This document shows, one piece after another, positions 28,360 through 38,025 of a stretch of DNA of 64,000 nucleotides. Below the pieces are notes generated by a model. It had not been told where the DNA came from. It saw nothing but the letters and a program-made list of their open reading frames with translations, and made no database searches. Source of the stretch: Chitinophaga caeni (GTDB lineage Bacteria; Bacteroidota; Bacteroidia; Chitinophagales; Chitinophagaceae); contig NZ_CP023777.1 of the NCBI RefSeq assembly GCF_002557795.1, forward strand, positions 1-64,000, in the 5' to 3' direction. Position 1 is the stretch's first letter, and every line of letters starts with the position of its first letter. The position numbers and the translations under genes are program-made.

Positions 28360-29961
28360 TTATACAAATGAATTCAAGTCAATTGTTCTACCGATCTTAA
28401 CCTCCTCCAAAAATGATTGATCATGCGAAACAATTAGTAAAGTTCCTATATAATCTTTGATGGCTGCTGTAAGTATTTCGATATTTTGTATATCTAAATT
28501 ATTCGTAGGCTCATCCAATACGATCATTCCAGGGGCCTCGGCACGCATTCCCAAGCAACAAAGCGCTAGGCGCAGGCGCTCACCGCCGCTTAATACCCTG
28601 CAAGGTTTATCCCATGCATCCTGCGTAAATAAAAATCTCGCCAAGCGGATCTTGATTTCGTGTTCCTGTAGTTTAGCCTGGTTAAATGCCTGAGCTTGTT
28701 GGTATACCGTTAGATGATTTTGTATGAGGGAGTAATCCTGGTCAATATATACCGGCTGGAAGTCAGCTCTATAAACGGTTCCGGCTGTAGGTTCCAGGCT
28801 TCCCAATACCATCTTGATGAGGCTGGTTTTACCGGAACCATTTTTACCGACCAATGCAATTCTTTCTCCACTGTTAATATCAAATACAAGGTTTTTTGAC
28901 CATAAATTTTCCCGGTTATCATATGAAAAGTTAACAGCCTTAGCAGAGAACAGCAATTTCCCTTTATGTAATTTTGAGCTGTCAAAATCAAATTTCATGC
29001 TATCGTTTCCCGCCAAAGACTCCCGGCTATCCTTCAATTCTTGCATGATCGATTGCACCTTTTCTTCGTGGATACCTTTCAATTTGGACGTGCTTTTTTC
29101 CGCGTTATTTCTCAAGGTATTCATCATAATTTTGGCAACCCCGGCTTTCTCACTTTTCTTTTTCCCGCGGGCATCCAAGCGTTGCTGTCTTTCAGCCGTT
29201 TCCCGTTCCACGGCCTTAGCTTTCCTCAGCGCCTTTTCCTTGTTTTTAACGTCTTGCTGCATAGCGTTGTAAGCAATATTCTTCTGCTCTATATAATGAT
29301 CGTAATTTCCGCCGTAGGTAACAATCTCGCCTTCATGCAATTCATATATCTCTTCAACAAGGTTCAATAGTTTCCGATCGTGACTTACCAGCAAAATTGT
29401 CATTTTTGCATTTTGTATAAAATCATACAAGATCGTCCTTGCATCAAGATCCAGGTGATTACTAGGTTCGTCCAATAGCACGATACCTGGCTCATGGATC
29501 ATAATACCAGCCAAGAATACACGGGTCTTTTGACCACCGCTTAAATCTGACATGGCTGTTTCCAAGCTAAAATCATCCAGCTTCCAATGATGCATGGCCT
29601 CACGGCACCTTTCTTCAATGCCCCAATCGTCTTCCAAGGCTGCAAATTGCTCTTCCTCGGTGTTGCCCGAAAGAATTTCTTTAAGCGCCTTTAACCTGGC
29701 ATCGACACCCAGCGCTTCAGCAATAGATTGATGGTCGTATTGCCCGAAAATCTGCGGTATATAATACAGTTTAGCGTCAATTTTTACAGTCCCGCCAGAA
29801 GCTTGTAATTCGCCCGCGATAATCTTTAACAAGGTAGACTTTCCCGAACCATTATTCCCGATAAGCGCGGCTTTTCCGTATTGATTTACAGAGAGATATA
29901 AATTTTCAAAAAGAAGATCCTTATTCGGATGGATATAGCTTAGGTTTTGTAATAAGATCAT
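28360..29961 (-). CDS. ABC-F family ATP-binding protein
   Basis: Soluble tandem ABC ATPase of about 533 residues without membrane segments. First domain: Walker A GNNGSGKSTL, signature LSGGQKTRV, Walker B GIVLLDEPSNHLDL. A charged coiled linker rich in Lys/Glu/Arg spans about residues 235-330. Second domain: GKNGSGKTSL, LSGGERLRLA, MIVLDEPTNNLDI. ABC-F proteins act on the ribosome, in translation control or antibiotic protection. ATG 29961 is preceded by AAAGGAATT and is preferred over an in-frame GTG at 30003. A leader frame with a hairpin precedes it, as in some inducible resistance ABC-F genes, but its drug range is unknown. Confidence 0.92.
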   Translation of the reverse strand: MILLQNLSYIHPNKDLLFENLYLSVNQYGKAALIGNNGSGKSTLLKIIAGELQASGGTVKIDAKLYYIPQIFGQYDHQSIAEALGVDARLKALKEILSGNTEEEQFAALEDDWGIEERCREAMHHWKLDDFSLETAMSDLSGGQKTRVFLAGIMIHEPGIVLLDEPSNHLDLDARTILYDFIQNAKMTILLVSHDRKLLNLVEEIYELHEGEIVTYGGNYDHYIEQKNIAYNAMQQDVKNKEKALRKAKAVERETAERQQRLDARGKKKSEKAGVAKIMMNTLRNNAEKSTSKLKGIHEEKVQSIMQELKDSRESLAGNDSMKFDFDSSKLHKGKLLFSAKAVNFSYDNRENLWSKNLVFDINSGERIALVGKNGSGKTSLIKMVLGSLEPTAGTVYRADFQPVYIDQDYSLIQNHLTVYQQAQAFNQAKLQEHEIKIRLARFLFTQDAWDKPCRVLSGGERLRLALCCLGMRAEAPGMIVLDEPTNNLDIQNIEILTAAIKDYIGTLLIVSHDQSFLEEVKIGRTIDLNSFV

Positions 29962-29995
29962 AATTCCTTTCCATTGAACGGTTATAAATTGATGT

Positions 29996-30019
29996 TTAGC
30001 CACCCTTGTGGCTTACCAT
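29996..30019 (-). promoter_or_regulatory. Short leader frame with hairpin upstream of ABC-F
   Basis: Minus-strand ATG at 30019 opens a seven-codon frame (MVSHKGG, stop 29996-29998). It overlaps a perfect 6-bp hairpin, AGCCAC-AAGG-GTGGCT on the minus strand. This sits between the TACCTTTG promoter and the ABC-F start and could be a translation-coupled attenuator. This is inference from layout only. Confidence 0.3.
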
Positions 30020-30074
30020 TGAATGTTTTGAAAGAAATTATATCCTACATGTTGGGTTTTATTGAAGATTTGTG

Positions 30075-30082
30075 CAAAGGTA
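30075..30082 (-). promoter_or_regulatory. Bacteroidetes -7 box (TACCTTTG) for ABC-F gene
   Basis: Exact TAnnTTTG match on the minus strand. Start of transcription would be near 30068, giving a leader of about 107 nt before the ABC-F ATG at 29961. Confidence 0.5.
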
Positions 30083-30084
30083 TG

Positions 30085-30124
30085 AAAAAAAAATGTAGAG
30101 ACAAGGGCATGCCTTGTCTCTACA
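30085..30124 (-). terminator. Rho-independent terminator of SusCD operon
   Basis: Arms 30094-30106 and 30112-30124 form a perfect 13-bp stem (TGTAGAGACAAGG with its complement) around a five-base loop. On the minus strand it is followed by at least eight T (30093-30085). It lies 39 bp after the susD stop at 30163. Confidence 0.9.
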
Positions 30125-30162
30125 AATGCACCGTGTTTCCACGATAAAAAGGTAATAAATAA

Positions 30163-31722
30163 TCAATTCTTCAAAATCCACATAACACCGTTGGTATTAT
30201 CACCTTCGGGGTATTGTCTTTTAATAGCAACATCCAAGTTAGAATTATTGTTACTCAACTCATCACTTGGATACAACCAACGGAGCGGGAATTGACTGCT
30301 CGGCGTATTCAAGTTGGTATTACTGTTTAACTTGAATACCGGGTAACCCGTCCTACGATTTTCGAACCAGCTATTATAGTTAGGCCCATGGAGGAAGTTA
30401 GCTAGATATTTTTGCAAGATGATTTGCGAAATTTGATGCTCCGCGGTACCTGTTAAAGCTACACTGGCAACATAAGTTTGAATATAATTATCATCAATTT
30501 TCATGTTATGATGATAATCGCTCACATCGGGAGTATAACTGGCCGTAAACTTCATCGCGTTCGTAATCCCATTGGCATAATATGTTTGCGCCGTTGTGCC
30601 GCTGATCCAACCGCGAACGGTTGCTTCTGCCAATACAAATTGTAATTCCTGGTAACTGAACACGCTTACAGGTTCAGCATCTACCAATTGCACGTAACGG
30701 TTATTCAGATCTGAATAATCTTTAGACAACCTCATATCCTGCAAAGCCGGGAATGCGTCACTAGGTTCTGCGCCAACATAAGCGTTGTAATCTGTTTCTA
30801 ATAAACCGCCTTCAATTTTTACCGGGGAAGGTTTAGCGTAATAGAACAAGCGCCTGTCCTGCAATTCTTTTAACGGGTCAATTAAGGTGGCGCTCAGCAT
30901 CGTGTAATTCGATTTCACGAAAGAGTTACCAGAGCCGGCAGGCACGTCTGACCAAGGGTAATTTTGGCCGGCTTTACTATTATAGGCTAATGCGAAATTA
31001 TCTTCATAAGATCTCATCAAGGGCCTGTTAGCAACGATATCCTTGAATCGATCGATAACTTTAAGATCGGCATCAGATGTTTTGCGGAACAGGTTCATCA
31101 ACACGTGCAGTTCGAAACTATTTGTAAGGCGGCGCCATTGATCAACATCTCCGTCATAAATGGGATCACCATCAAAATCAACACCCTGGCTAAATAAAAC
31201 ATTAGCGCTATCCAGTTCATTTAATATGCCGATAAATACGTCCTTCTGTGAATCGTAAACCGGTTTGAGGATATTAGCGGATTCACCTTGTATAGCCTGG
31301 CTATAAGGCACATCCCCCGTTCTCATCGTGCACTGGAAGAACTGCCAAGCGCGGATAAAATGCGCCAAGGCTTTATATGATTTACGGGAATCCTCGTCAA
31401 CGGCATTAGCGATCATCGGGTCGATATTTCTCAAAACGGTCAACTCACCGAATCCCGTTCTTCCCAATTTATTATACTGATTATTCTCTTGTCCCTCTCC
31501 CCAGGTGAGGTATTTACCTAGTAAGAAGGGTTGCATAAAGCCCTTGGTAGAGCTAATAGCGCTACGGGTAATGCTTAAAATCATGCCGGTTGCCAGCATC
31601 GAGGAACTAACCTCGGTGGTACGGTTCGGGTTCGTATTGATTTCATCAAACTTGGAACAGCTTGCTATCATACCGATGCCGACCGCTACCAGGAGTATAT
31701 ATTTTATGAATCTAATTTTCAT
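30163..31722 (-). CDS. SusD/RagB-like lipoprotein (SusD-like_2 type)
   Basis: Outer-membrane lipoprotein of 519 residues. Signal peptide with lipobox ASC (MIASCSKF). It resembles the SusD/RagB branch often annotated as nutrient-binding outer-membrane lipoprotein: FDEINTNPNRTTEVSSSMLA near the N-terminus, HFIRAWQFFQCTMRTGDVPY in the middle, and QIILQKYLANFLHGPNYNSW plus the RWLYPSDELSNN region near the end. It begins 29 bp after the susC stop and is closed by a strong terminator. Ligand unknown. Confidence 0.91.
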   Translation of the reverse strand: MKIRFIKYILLVAVGIGMIASCSKFDEINTNPNRTTEVSSSMLATGMILSITRSAISSTKGFMQPFLLGKYLTWGEGQENNQYNKLGRTGFGELTVLRNIDPMIANAVDEDSRKSYKALAHFIRAWQFFQCTMRTGDVPYSQAIQGESANILKPVYDSQKDVFIGILNELDSANVLFSQGVDFDGDPIYDGDVDQWRRLTNSFELHVLMNLFRKTSDADLKVIDRFKDIVANRPLMRSYEDNFALAYNSKAGQNYPWSDVPAGSGNSFVKSNYTMLSATLIDPLKELQDRRLFYYAKPSPVKIEGGLLETDYNAYVGAEPSDAFPALQDMRLSKDYSDLNNRYVQLVDAEPVSVFSYQELQFVLAEATVRGWISGTTAQTYYANGITNAMKFTASYTPDVSDYHHNMKIDDNYIQTYVASVALTGTAEHQISQIILQKYLANFLHGPNYNSWFENRRTGYPVFKLNSNTNLNTPSSQFPLRWLYPSDELSNNNSNLDVAIKRQYPEGDNTNGVMWILKN

Positions 31723-31751
31723 ACTATTGCTGTTTAAAATTTCGTTACAGA

Positions 31752-34700
31752 TTAGAATCCCACTTTAAAGTTCAAACCAATCATCCTTTGTGATGGGGAG
31801 TTCAGGTTTTCATCATCCACATCTGGATCAGAATATTTAAACTTGGTGAACAAGAACAAGTTTTGCGCGGTGAATGCTACGGAAGCATTTTTTATACCGG
31901 ATTTAGCCAGCATCTTTGCAGGGAAACTATACCCGATAGAAAATTCACGAACTTTCACAAATGATTTCTTCATAGCGCCATAATCGCCACCACGGAACTT
32001 CTGCGTGTAATCCTGGTAAGAAACTTCTACATCGTTGTCGGCGTATTTTCGGGTATCGGAAACAATATTTCCGAAATTATCGAAAGTAACGCTACCGGAA
32101 ACCACTTTCACACCTTTACCTACGTAGTTGGTTAAACCGTTTACAACCTCATCGTAACGGAACTCGTTATCCGTATCCGGATGTGAACCGGTATCATACA
32201 TCTTATCATTGATATAATTGTACATCAACCCGCCGATACGACCATCGATGTTCAGGCCGATCGTGAAATTGTACACCTTGAATGTATTAATGAAACCAAA
32301 ACTGAATTTAGGATCGGTATAACCATACACTTTAGCATAATCGCTTCTAACCGGCATACCGTTGTTATGGATCACGTTTCCATCCGGATCACGCAACCAG
32401 TAATTGTCAGTATAAACATCTTTCCTGGCATTACGTTTGATCCAGGGTCTTTCAGGCGTATAGGTAGAATCCAAGTCAACGTAATAACGGTGTTGGTTAG
32501 ACCAGTTTACCATCGTATTCCATTCAAAATGCCTATTCTGAATTACCTTGGCGCCAACCGTCAACTCGATCCCCTTGCGAACGTAGGTCTCATCCGTGTT
32601 AACGATCGTAGAACTGAAGCCCGATGAACTCGGAATACTTGGGCTTGCTTTCTGGTTGTAGTAGTATTTATTGAAATATGCGAAGTCAACGGAGAAACGT
32701 TTTTGCAACAGGTATAAAGCGGTTCCTATTTCCCATGTTCTTTGAGAACTAGGAGCCAATATTCCCCCTAACAGATTCGAAGGGTAATACGCTGCATTCA
32801 AGCTGTTCCAAGCCGCTGTTGTAGTAGAATATAAACGGTTGGTTTCATACACTCCTGCCGGGGTTTTAAAGGTTGCCCAAGAGCCGCGTAATTTCCACAT
32901 ATCAATTGCCCTAGGCATCTTGAAGAACTCGGACATAATTACTGAAGAACCGATAGATGGGTAGAAAAATGCCCTTTCCTCTTTCGGTTGTGCAGAGTTC
33001 CAGTCGTTTCTTCCCGTTGCATCGATGAAGACCGTATTTTTCCAACTCAAAGCTACCCTTCCGTACAAGCTGTTCACCTGGCGGGAATAATTACTTGGAG
33101 AAATGGTCGGGGCTTCAACCGAACCATTTAAGGAATAGAAAGTTGGCGAAGTTAAACCGTTGCGGGTACTGGCAGATAAAGCTTCATCGACCCAATAATA
33201 GATCGTACCACCGGCCATAGCTTCAACGGTCCAATCTTTCAACTTCTTTTTATAATTCAACATCACGTCATCATTAGTGCTCCAGCCCCAGGTCTTGTTG
33301 ATACTGTAACGGCCTTTAGCGTTCCATCCCCCGCGTGTTGAATAGATATTAGCCGCAGGATTCGTCCATTCTTCCTGGTTAGTATATACATCGTAACCCA
33401 AACGGACCAACAAGTTCAGATCCTCCGTGAAATTGTAATTGGCAGTCATGCTGGCATTCACCGTGTTCTGCTTGATACCGTCCAATTTCTCGTAGGCGAT
33501 CAGGTAAGGGTTATCGTACCAGTTCGTGTACATCCAGTTTTGTGTTTTGTACGGCACTTTCCAATAATTTTTATACTGGCGGATATCGTATTCCGGGCCG
33601 GTCCACATCGTCAACTGGTAAATATACCCCTGGTTACCGTAACCGGAACCCCAGATTTGCGGGGAATACCTTTTGCTAATACCAACATGGCTTTCCAGCG
33701 AAAATTTATCGCTCGCCTTGATCGTTCCACTCGCTGTAAAGTTGAACATGTTCGCTTTCGCATTCGGGAATTGACCTTTATTATAAATGTGGTTCAAACC
33801 TACACGGAAACTACCTTTATCCGTAGCTTGCGATACGCTGATATTATTGTTCGTAACTAAACCCAGCTCCATGAAATTTTTCAGGTTATTAGCGCCTAAT
33901 GACTTCAACGGGCGGTCGTCCTCGAACTGCATCGTTTCAGGATTCCAGTCCCTGGCTGTTAAGCCGATATCCAATTTCGGTCCCCAAACATAATCGTTAT
34001 CGATCTGGCCATTTTGACCGCGACCATAAGAATGCTGTGTTTCCGGGATCGCGAGAAAACCGGTTTGAAGCATGGTATTGCTGTTGATATTAACAGCCAA
34101 ACCACCACTGCTACCTTTCTTCGTGGTAACTAAAATTACCCCACCCGAAGCCCTGGAACCGTATAACGCGGAAGCGGTCGGGCCTTTCAGCACATCGATA
34201 CTTTCAATATCATCAGTGGGTACATCTCTTAAAGTCATATTACCATAAGGAACACCATCAATAACTAGCAGGGCGCTTTCACCGCGGAGTTCGATCGTAG
34301 GTTTCGCAAAAAACTCAGTCGAGTTTTTAATCACCAAACCGGATACTTGGCCGGTCATAGAAGTAGCAATATCCACGCCCTTTACAGTTTGAACTTGCTC
34401 TCCCCCCACGCGCTGCACGGCATAACCTAATGCCTTTTCCTGGCGTTTAATACCAAGCGCCGTTACTACCACCTGGTCTAGCGAAACCGTGGATTCCTTT
34501 AATACGATGTTTAAATTAGTTTGCCCCTTGATGGCAACTTCGATCGTAGCATAACCGATCAAGCTGAAAATCAGCACATCCCCATCCTTAACTTGATCCA
34601 ATGAAAAGGCGCCGGAAGCATCCGTAGTGGTTCCCCTGGAAGTACCTTTCAGTTTCACGATCACACCGGGTAAAGGGTTACCGAGGGAATCTTTGACTAC

Positions 34701-35102
34701 ACCTTTAATAATCGCTGCGGGAAGATTCAGCTCTGTTTGTAATTGCATCATCTTCTCCGTAGCCTTGCGATCGTACTTGATGATGTACAGCTTGTTATTA
34801 ATTCTTTTACACATCAAGCCTAAGGGCATGATCGCTTCATTCAGCTTATCATCGACATTGGAAAGGGTAAAATCATTTAGTTTGGGAGCAATAAACTCCT
34901 TTCCTTTTACCAGGTTTGTATTATAACTGAAACGGATATCGAACTTCGATTCCAGCGCAGATATAAATGAAACAAGGGAAACGGTATTAGGTTGCTCGCT
35001 GTGCCCCGAGGCTTGCGCCCGGGAAATGAAATACTTCGGTAGACAGCATGACATAGCCAGCACCATTACCAGCTTCGTGCTGATTGATTTAATTCTTTTC
35101 AT
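31752..35102 (-). CDS. SusC/RagA TonB-dependent receptor with STN domain
   Basis: Intact TonB-dependent transporter of 1116 residues. N-terminal export signal; STN domain (FISALESKFDIRFSYNTNLV); carboxypeptidase-like domain (GVVKDSLGNPLPGVIVKLKG); plug motifs LDQVVVTALGIKRQEKALGY, IELRGESALLVIDGVPYGNM and SGGVILVTTKKG; barrel ending SPSQRMIGLNFKVGF. STN presence fits control by the FecR and sigma genes upstream. There are no accessory enzymes beyond susD in this operon, so the substrate is open. Confidence 0.94.
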   Translation of the reverse strand: MKRIKSISTKLVMVLAMSCCLPKYFISRAQASGHSEQPNTVSLVSFISALESKFDIRFSYNTNLVKGKEFIAPKLNDFTLSNVDDKLNEAIMPLGLMCKRINNKLYIIKYDRKATEKMMQLQTELNLPAAIIKGVVKDSLGNPLPGVIVKLKGTSRGTTTDASGAFSLDQVKDGDVLIFSLIGYATIEVAIKGQTNLNIVLKESTVSLDQVVVTALGIKRQEKALGYAVQRVGGEQVQTVKGVDIATSMTGQVSGLVIKNSTEFFAKPTIELRGESALLVIDGVPYGNMTLRDVPTDDIESIDVLKGPTASALYGSRASGGVILVTTKKGSSGGLAVNINSNTMLQTGFLAIPETQHSYGRGQNGQIDNDYVWGPKLDIGLTARDWNPETMQFEDDRPLKSLGANNLKNFMELGLVTNNNISVSQATDKGSFRVGLNHIYNKGQFPNAKANMFNFTASGTIKASDKFSLESHVGISKRYSPQIWGSGYGNQGYIYQLTMWTGPEYDIRQYKNYWKVPYKTQNWMYTNWYDNPYLIAYEKLDGIKQNTVNASMTANYNFTEDLNLLVRLGYDVYTNQEEWTNPAANIYSTRGGWNAKGRYSINKTWGWSTNDDVMLNYKKKLKDWTVEAMAGGTIYYWVDEALSASTRNGLTSPTFYSLNGSVEAPTISPSNYSRQVNSLYGRVALSWKNTVFIDATGRNDWNSAQPKEERAFFYPSIGSSVIMSEFFKMPRAIDMWKLRGSWATFKTPAGVYETNRLYSTTTAAWNSLNAAYYPSNLLGGILAPSSQRTWEIGTALYLLQKRFSVDFAYFNKYYYNQKASPSIPSSSGFSSTIVNTDETYVRKGIELTVGAKVIQNRHFEWNTMVNWSNQHRYYVDLDSTYTPERPWIKRNARKDVYTDNYWLRDPDGNVIHNNGMPVRSDYAKVYGYTDPKFSFGFINTFKVYNFTIGLNIDGRIGGLMYNYINDKMYDTGSHPDTDNEFRYDEVVNGLTNYVGKGVKVVSGSVTFDNFGNIVSDTRKYADNDVEVSYQDYTQKFRGGDYGAMKKSFVKVREFSIGYSFPAKMLAKSGIKNASVAFTAQNLFLFTKFKYSDPDVDDENLNSPSQRMIGLNFKVGF

Positions 35103-35131
35103 AATTAAATTTTGCTTGTTAGCTAAAGGGA

Positions 35132-36106
35132 CTAGTAAGTTTTGATCAGAATTTGATTGTCTCGGAACGTGATTTTTAAATTAAAAGTTTGCTCTAATGT
35201 CGCGATGGCATCACCCAGGTTGTTGGTAGGTAAATAGCCTGTAAACAATTGTTGACCTATCAATTCGTCATCCAAAGCATAGGTCAACCCGTACTTGCTG
35301 GCCAAGGTATCCAATACCAACTGAAGTTTAGCAGCCTGGAATGATGCCAGGTTGTGCTTCCAGGAAGTGTAATACAAGGTATCGACATTCCTGTTCTTCA
35401 ATTGACCACGATCATCGAGGTAAGCCATTTCTCCCGGTAGCAGGGTTACTTTTTCATGACCTGCATGAACATTCACCGCCCCGGAATTTAGGACTACGGT
35501 GGGGCGGGTACCACGGGCATCGACATTAAAGGTGGTGCCTAATACTTCTACCTGCCAATCCTTACCGGTATGTACTAAAAACGGCTTATCCACCCGGTGT
35601 AATACCTCGAAGAAGACCTCTCCTTCCATCCATACTTCCCTTTTTGGCGCCTCGTTGAACCCATGTAATACCTTTACCGAACTGTTCTGGTTAAGGTGGA
35701 GCATCGTTCCATCGTTTAATGAAATGGTTTTTACTGTTGTAGTTTTGTTTTCATAAATTTCATATCGAGGTTTTTGGTTTAAAAAAATCCATCCTAAGCT
35801 CCCTAATATTATGATAGGAAGTATGATAGCTGCAATTCTCAAACCCTTACTATACCAAGGCCTGGTTACGGATCCAGGGATCGGCACTTCCCAGAGTACC
35901 CGGTTAAAAATACTTTCAGCTTCCCCGCTTTCCATCCTGAGCAAATCGGCCTGGCCAACAATTTCTTCCACTTCCGGCATCATGTCCAAATCTGCCCCCG
36001 ATGATGTGGAAAGAAAATGTAGCAACGCTTCTTTTTCCTCGGGACTAGCGGTTCCTTTCGAGTATTTTAATAATAATTGCTTGATATAATCCCGGTAATG
36101 CTCCAT
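35132..36106 (-). CDS. FecR-type anti-sigma factor
   Basis: Anti-sigma factor of 324 residues. Cytoplasmic N-terminal region with SKGTASPEEKEALLHFLSTS; membrane helix near residues 87-107 (IAAIILPIIILGSLGWIFL); FecR domain with TISLNDGTMLHLNQNSSVKV, WMEGEVFFEVLHRVDKPFLV and EVLGTTFNVDARG; C-terminal domain with QQLFTGYLPTNNLGDAIATL and ending RDNQILIKTY. Sigma gene 69 bp upstream; susC 29 bp downstream. Confidence 0.92.
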   Translation of the reverse strand: MEHYRDYIKQLLLKYSKGTASPEEKEALLHFLSTSSGADLDMMPEVEEIVGQADLLRMESGEAESIFNRVLWEVPIPGSVTRPWYSKGLRIAAIILPIIILGSLGWIFLNQKPRYEIYENKTTTVKTISLNDGTMLHLNQNSSVKVLHGFNEAPKREVWMEGEVFFEVLHRVDKPFLVHTGKDWQVEVLGTTFNVDARGTRPTVVLNSGAVNVHAGHEKVTLLPGEMAYLDDRGQLKNRNVDTLYYTSWKHNLASFQAAKLQLVLDTLASKYGLTYALDDELIGQQLFTGYLPTNNLGDAIATLEQTFNLKITFRDNQILIKTY

Positions 36107-36175
36107 GAAATTCTTTGCGCTATAATAGTATTACGATCGGGAAGGCCGATCGTACGATCCTGGTTGGAAATTTTT

Positions 36176-36769
36176 TTAACTTTTTTTTATGATGGTAGAT
36201 ATGGCAATAATTATAATGGCAGTATCGACATGCTGGTATAGGTATTGGCGGATGAAACGGGATGCTTTTGAAAGTTGATCTTTGACAGTGTTAGAAGATA
36301 ATCCCAAGAGGCAGGCGATTTCCTGGTTGGTAAGCCCATCCAATTTGCTCAATTTATATATCTGGCGGCGTTGCACCGGCAGGTTGTTGATGGCATTCAT
36401 GCGGATTTCTTCCAATTGCTTGGAATGGATATGTTCGTTTACCTGGTCCGTCGCTTCTTCGTAATGCGCCAGGAAATGATGGCGGAATTTCTCATCGTGG
36501 ACCGACTTCCTGAGCGCATCAAATACTTGGTTCCTTGCTACTTTATATAAGAAAGCCTTGATAGAATAGGCAGGGTTTAAAGTTTGTTGATGAATCCATA
36601 CCTTCATAAATACGTCTTGCACCACATCTAATGCGAGCTCCCTAGAACCCGATAACTTCATCGCGTAGGTAAATATTTGGTTACTGTACCTTTCGTAAAG
36701 TTCCTTAAAAGCCGCCTGATCGTTACCTATGATTCTTTTACATAATTCTTCATCCGTCGTTAGCATCAT
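36176..36769 (-). CDS. ECF RNA polymerase sigma-70 factor
   Basis: ECF sigma factor of about 197 residues. Region 2: AFKELYERYSNQIFTYAMKL and ALDVVQDVFMKVWIHQQTLN. Region 4: INNLPVQRRQIYKLSKLDGL and NQEIACLLGLSSNTVKDQLS. The hydrophobic C-terminal tail ends IIIAISTIIKKS. ATG codons at 36769 and 36766 are both possible; a GTG two codons further upstream is less likely. A TAnnTTTG box lies about 62 bp upstream. It heads the fourth sigma/FecR/SusCD operon. Confidence 0.92.
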   Translation of the reverse strand: MMLTTDEELCKRIIGNDQAAFKELYERYSNQIFTYAMKLSGSRELALDVVQDVFMKVWIHQQTLNPAYSIKAFLYKVARNQVFDALRKSVHDEKFRHHFLAHYEEATDQVNEHIHSKQLEEIRMNAINNLPVQRRQIYKLSKLDGLTNQEIACLLGLSSNTVKDQLSKASRFIRQYLYQHVDTAIIIIAISTIIKKS

Positions 36770-37066
36770 GAACACAATGATTTTGGTGAATATAAGATCA
36801 CTTTAACCCAGAAAGTATCTTGGCTGTGCACAAAGATAGAACACAGTTAGCCGGTCTAAAATCCAAACGGTTGAATTAAAATAAATATAACACGTAGCCC
36901 ACCCATTTCTACTATAAATATATTCAAAGAAGCGAATATTCTAATTTTTTAGGGTTATTATTTACAGTTATTAATAAAAAATGGGGGCAAACGCTTTAAA
37001 AAAGCAAAAGATGTTGCAACTTACATCAACAGGTATTATAATATTTAAAATTGAATCATGTATTTA
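36770..37066. other. Intergenic region with sigma-gene promoter
   Basis: Spacer of about 297 bp. It holds the minus-strand TATCTTTG box at 36831-36838 and AT-rich sequence. The rest, 36840-37066, shows no supported gene and no clear terminator for the minus-strand gene ending at 37067. Confidence 0.4.
36831..36838 (-). promoter_or_regulatory. Bacteroidetes -7 box (TATCTTTG) for sigma gene
   Basis: Exact minus-strand TAnnTTTG match; transcription would start near 36824, giving a leader of about 55 nt. A TTG lies about 25 bp upstream, somewhat farther than the usual -33 spacing. Confidence 0.5.
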
Positions 37067-37756
37067 CTAGATCTTGGTCATTTCCCAGGCCAAGGTTTTT
37101 GATAAGCTCGTGATATCCTTTCCATTAATAACCCGCTTGGGAAATCCCAGCCCGGTTAAAGCGATCATCGCGGTCGCCAATTCTTCCATCGTGCAAAAGC
37201 CGTTAGGAAAAAGAGCGCGGCCCAGGGGGAATGTCCAATTTATATAACGGTAAAATTTGTGCGTATGTTTCAAACCCTTTATAGGCCTAATAAATCCGGG
37301 ACGCATTCCAAAAGCTTGCCTGAAAGGCAACTTAAACAAATCATTTTCCGTTTTGCCCTTGATCCTCGCCCAGGCAAGTTTACCATTTTCGCTGCTATCC
37401 GTTCCTTGCCCCGATACATAACAGAAGGTCATGGCCGGGTTTAGTTCGCATAATACTTTGGCAAGCGCCATCGTCATCGTGTAAGTAATCTTATAATAAC
37501 TTGCCGCATCTATACCCACAGAAGATATCCCCATGCAATGAAAACAAGCATCATAACCGCTCAAGCGGTTCTTAAGGCCGGAGAAATCATAAAAGTCCTG
37601 GTGAATAATTTCCTGCAATTTTGGATGGTTGATCCCGCTTGGCTTCCTGTTAATTATTAACACTTCCTTCACCAAGGGATGTTGCAGGCATACATGCACC
37701 ACACCTTCCCCCACCATGCCCGTTGCCCCAGTAATGATAACTTTGATTTCATTCAT
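37067..37756 (-). CDS. NAD(P)-binding Rossmann-fold epimerase-like protein
   Basis: Short-chain epimerase/dehydratase-like protein of about 229 residues. The start at ATG 37756 puts the nucleotide-binding motif at the very N-terminus (VIITGATGMVGEGVVHVCLQ); upstream codons in frame are unlikely to be coding. Other features are YDACFHCMGISSVGIDAASY and TFCYVSGQGTDSSENGKLAW, the latter replacing the standard YxxxK catalytic core. It resembles the NmrA/HIM-like atypical SDRs. Substrate unknown; monocistronic. Confidence 0.85.
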   Translation of the reverse strand: MNEIKVIITGATGMVGEGVVHVCLQHPLVKEVLIINRKPSGINHPKLQEIIHQDFYDFSGLKNRLSGYDACFHCMGISSVGIDAASYYKITYTMTMALAKVLCELNPAMTFCYVSGQGTDSSENGKLAWARIKGKTENDLFKLPFRQAFGMRPGFIRPIKGLKHTHKFYRYINWTFPLGRALFPNGFCTMEELATAMIALTGLGFPKRVINGKDITSLSKTLAWEMTKI

Positions 37757-38025
37757 ATAAAATAACATTACGTCCTTCGATTGGTTAAATATACATCGTT
37801 GAAATATAAAAACGTCCGTTACATGACATAAAGGCAATATAAAGTCACCAGGTTGCAGCACATGTTAACATTTCGCTAAAAATAGTCATGGCTTTACCAG
37901 TTCTGTCGATATCACCGAATATTCTTTCAGAATTATTGAAATCTTCTTTAATTTGTAGGCAACCATCGATGAATAAATTAATAACCGTGCAAAGACGATG
38001 GGAGTGTTGTTTTTAATGTGAACAT

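Noticed and set aside
30085..30124. TGTAGAGACAAGG hairpin as a mobile palindrome
   Set aside because: Placed right after susD with a T-run, it is fully explained as a terminator, although similar hairpins are dispersed in some genomes.
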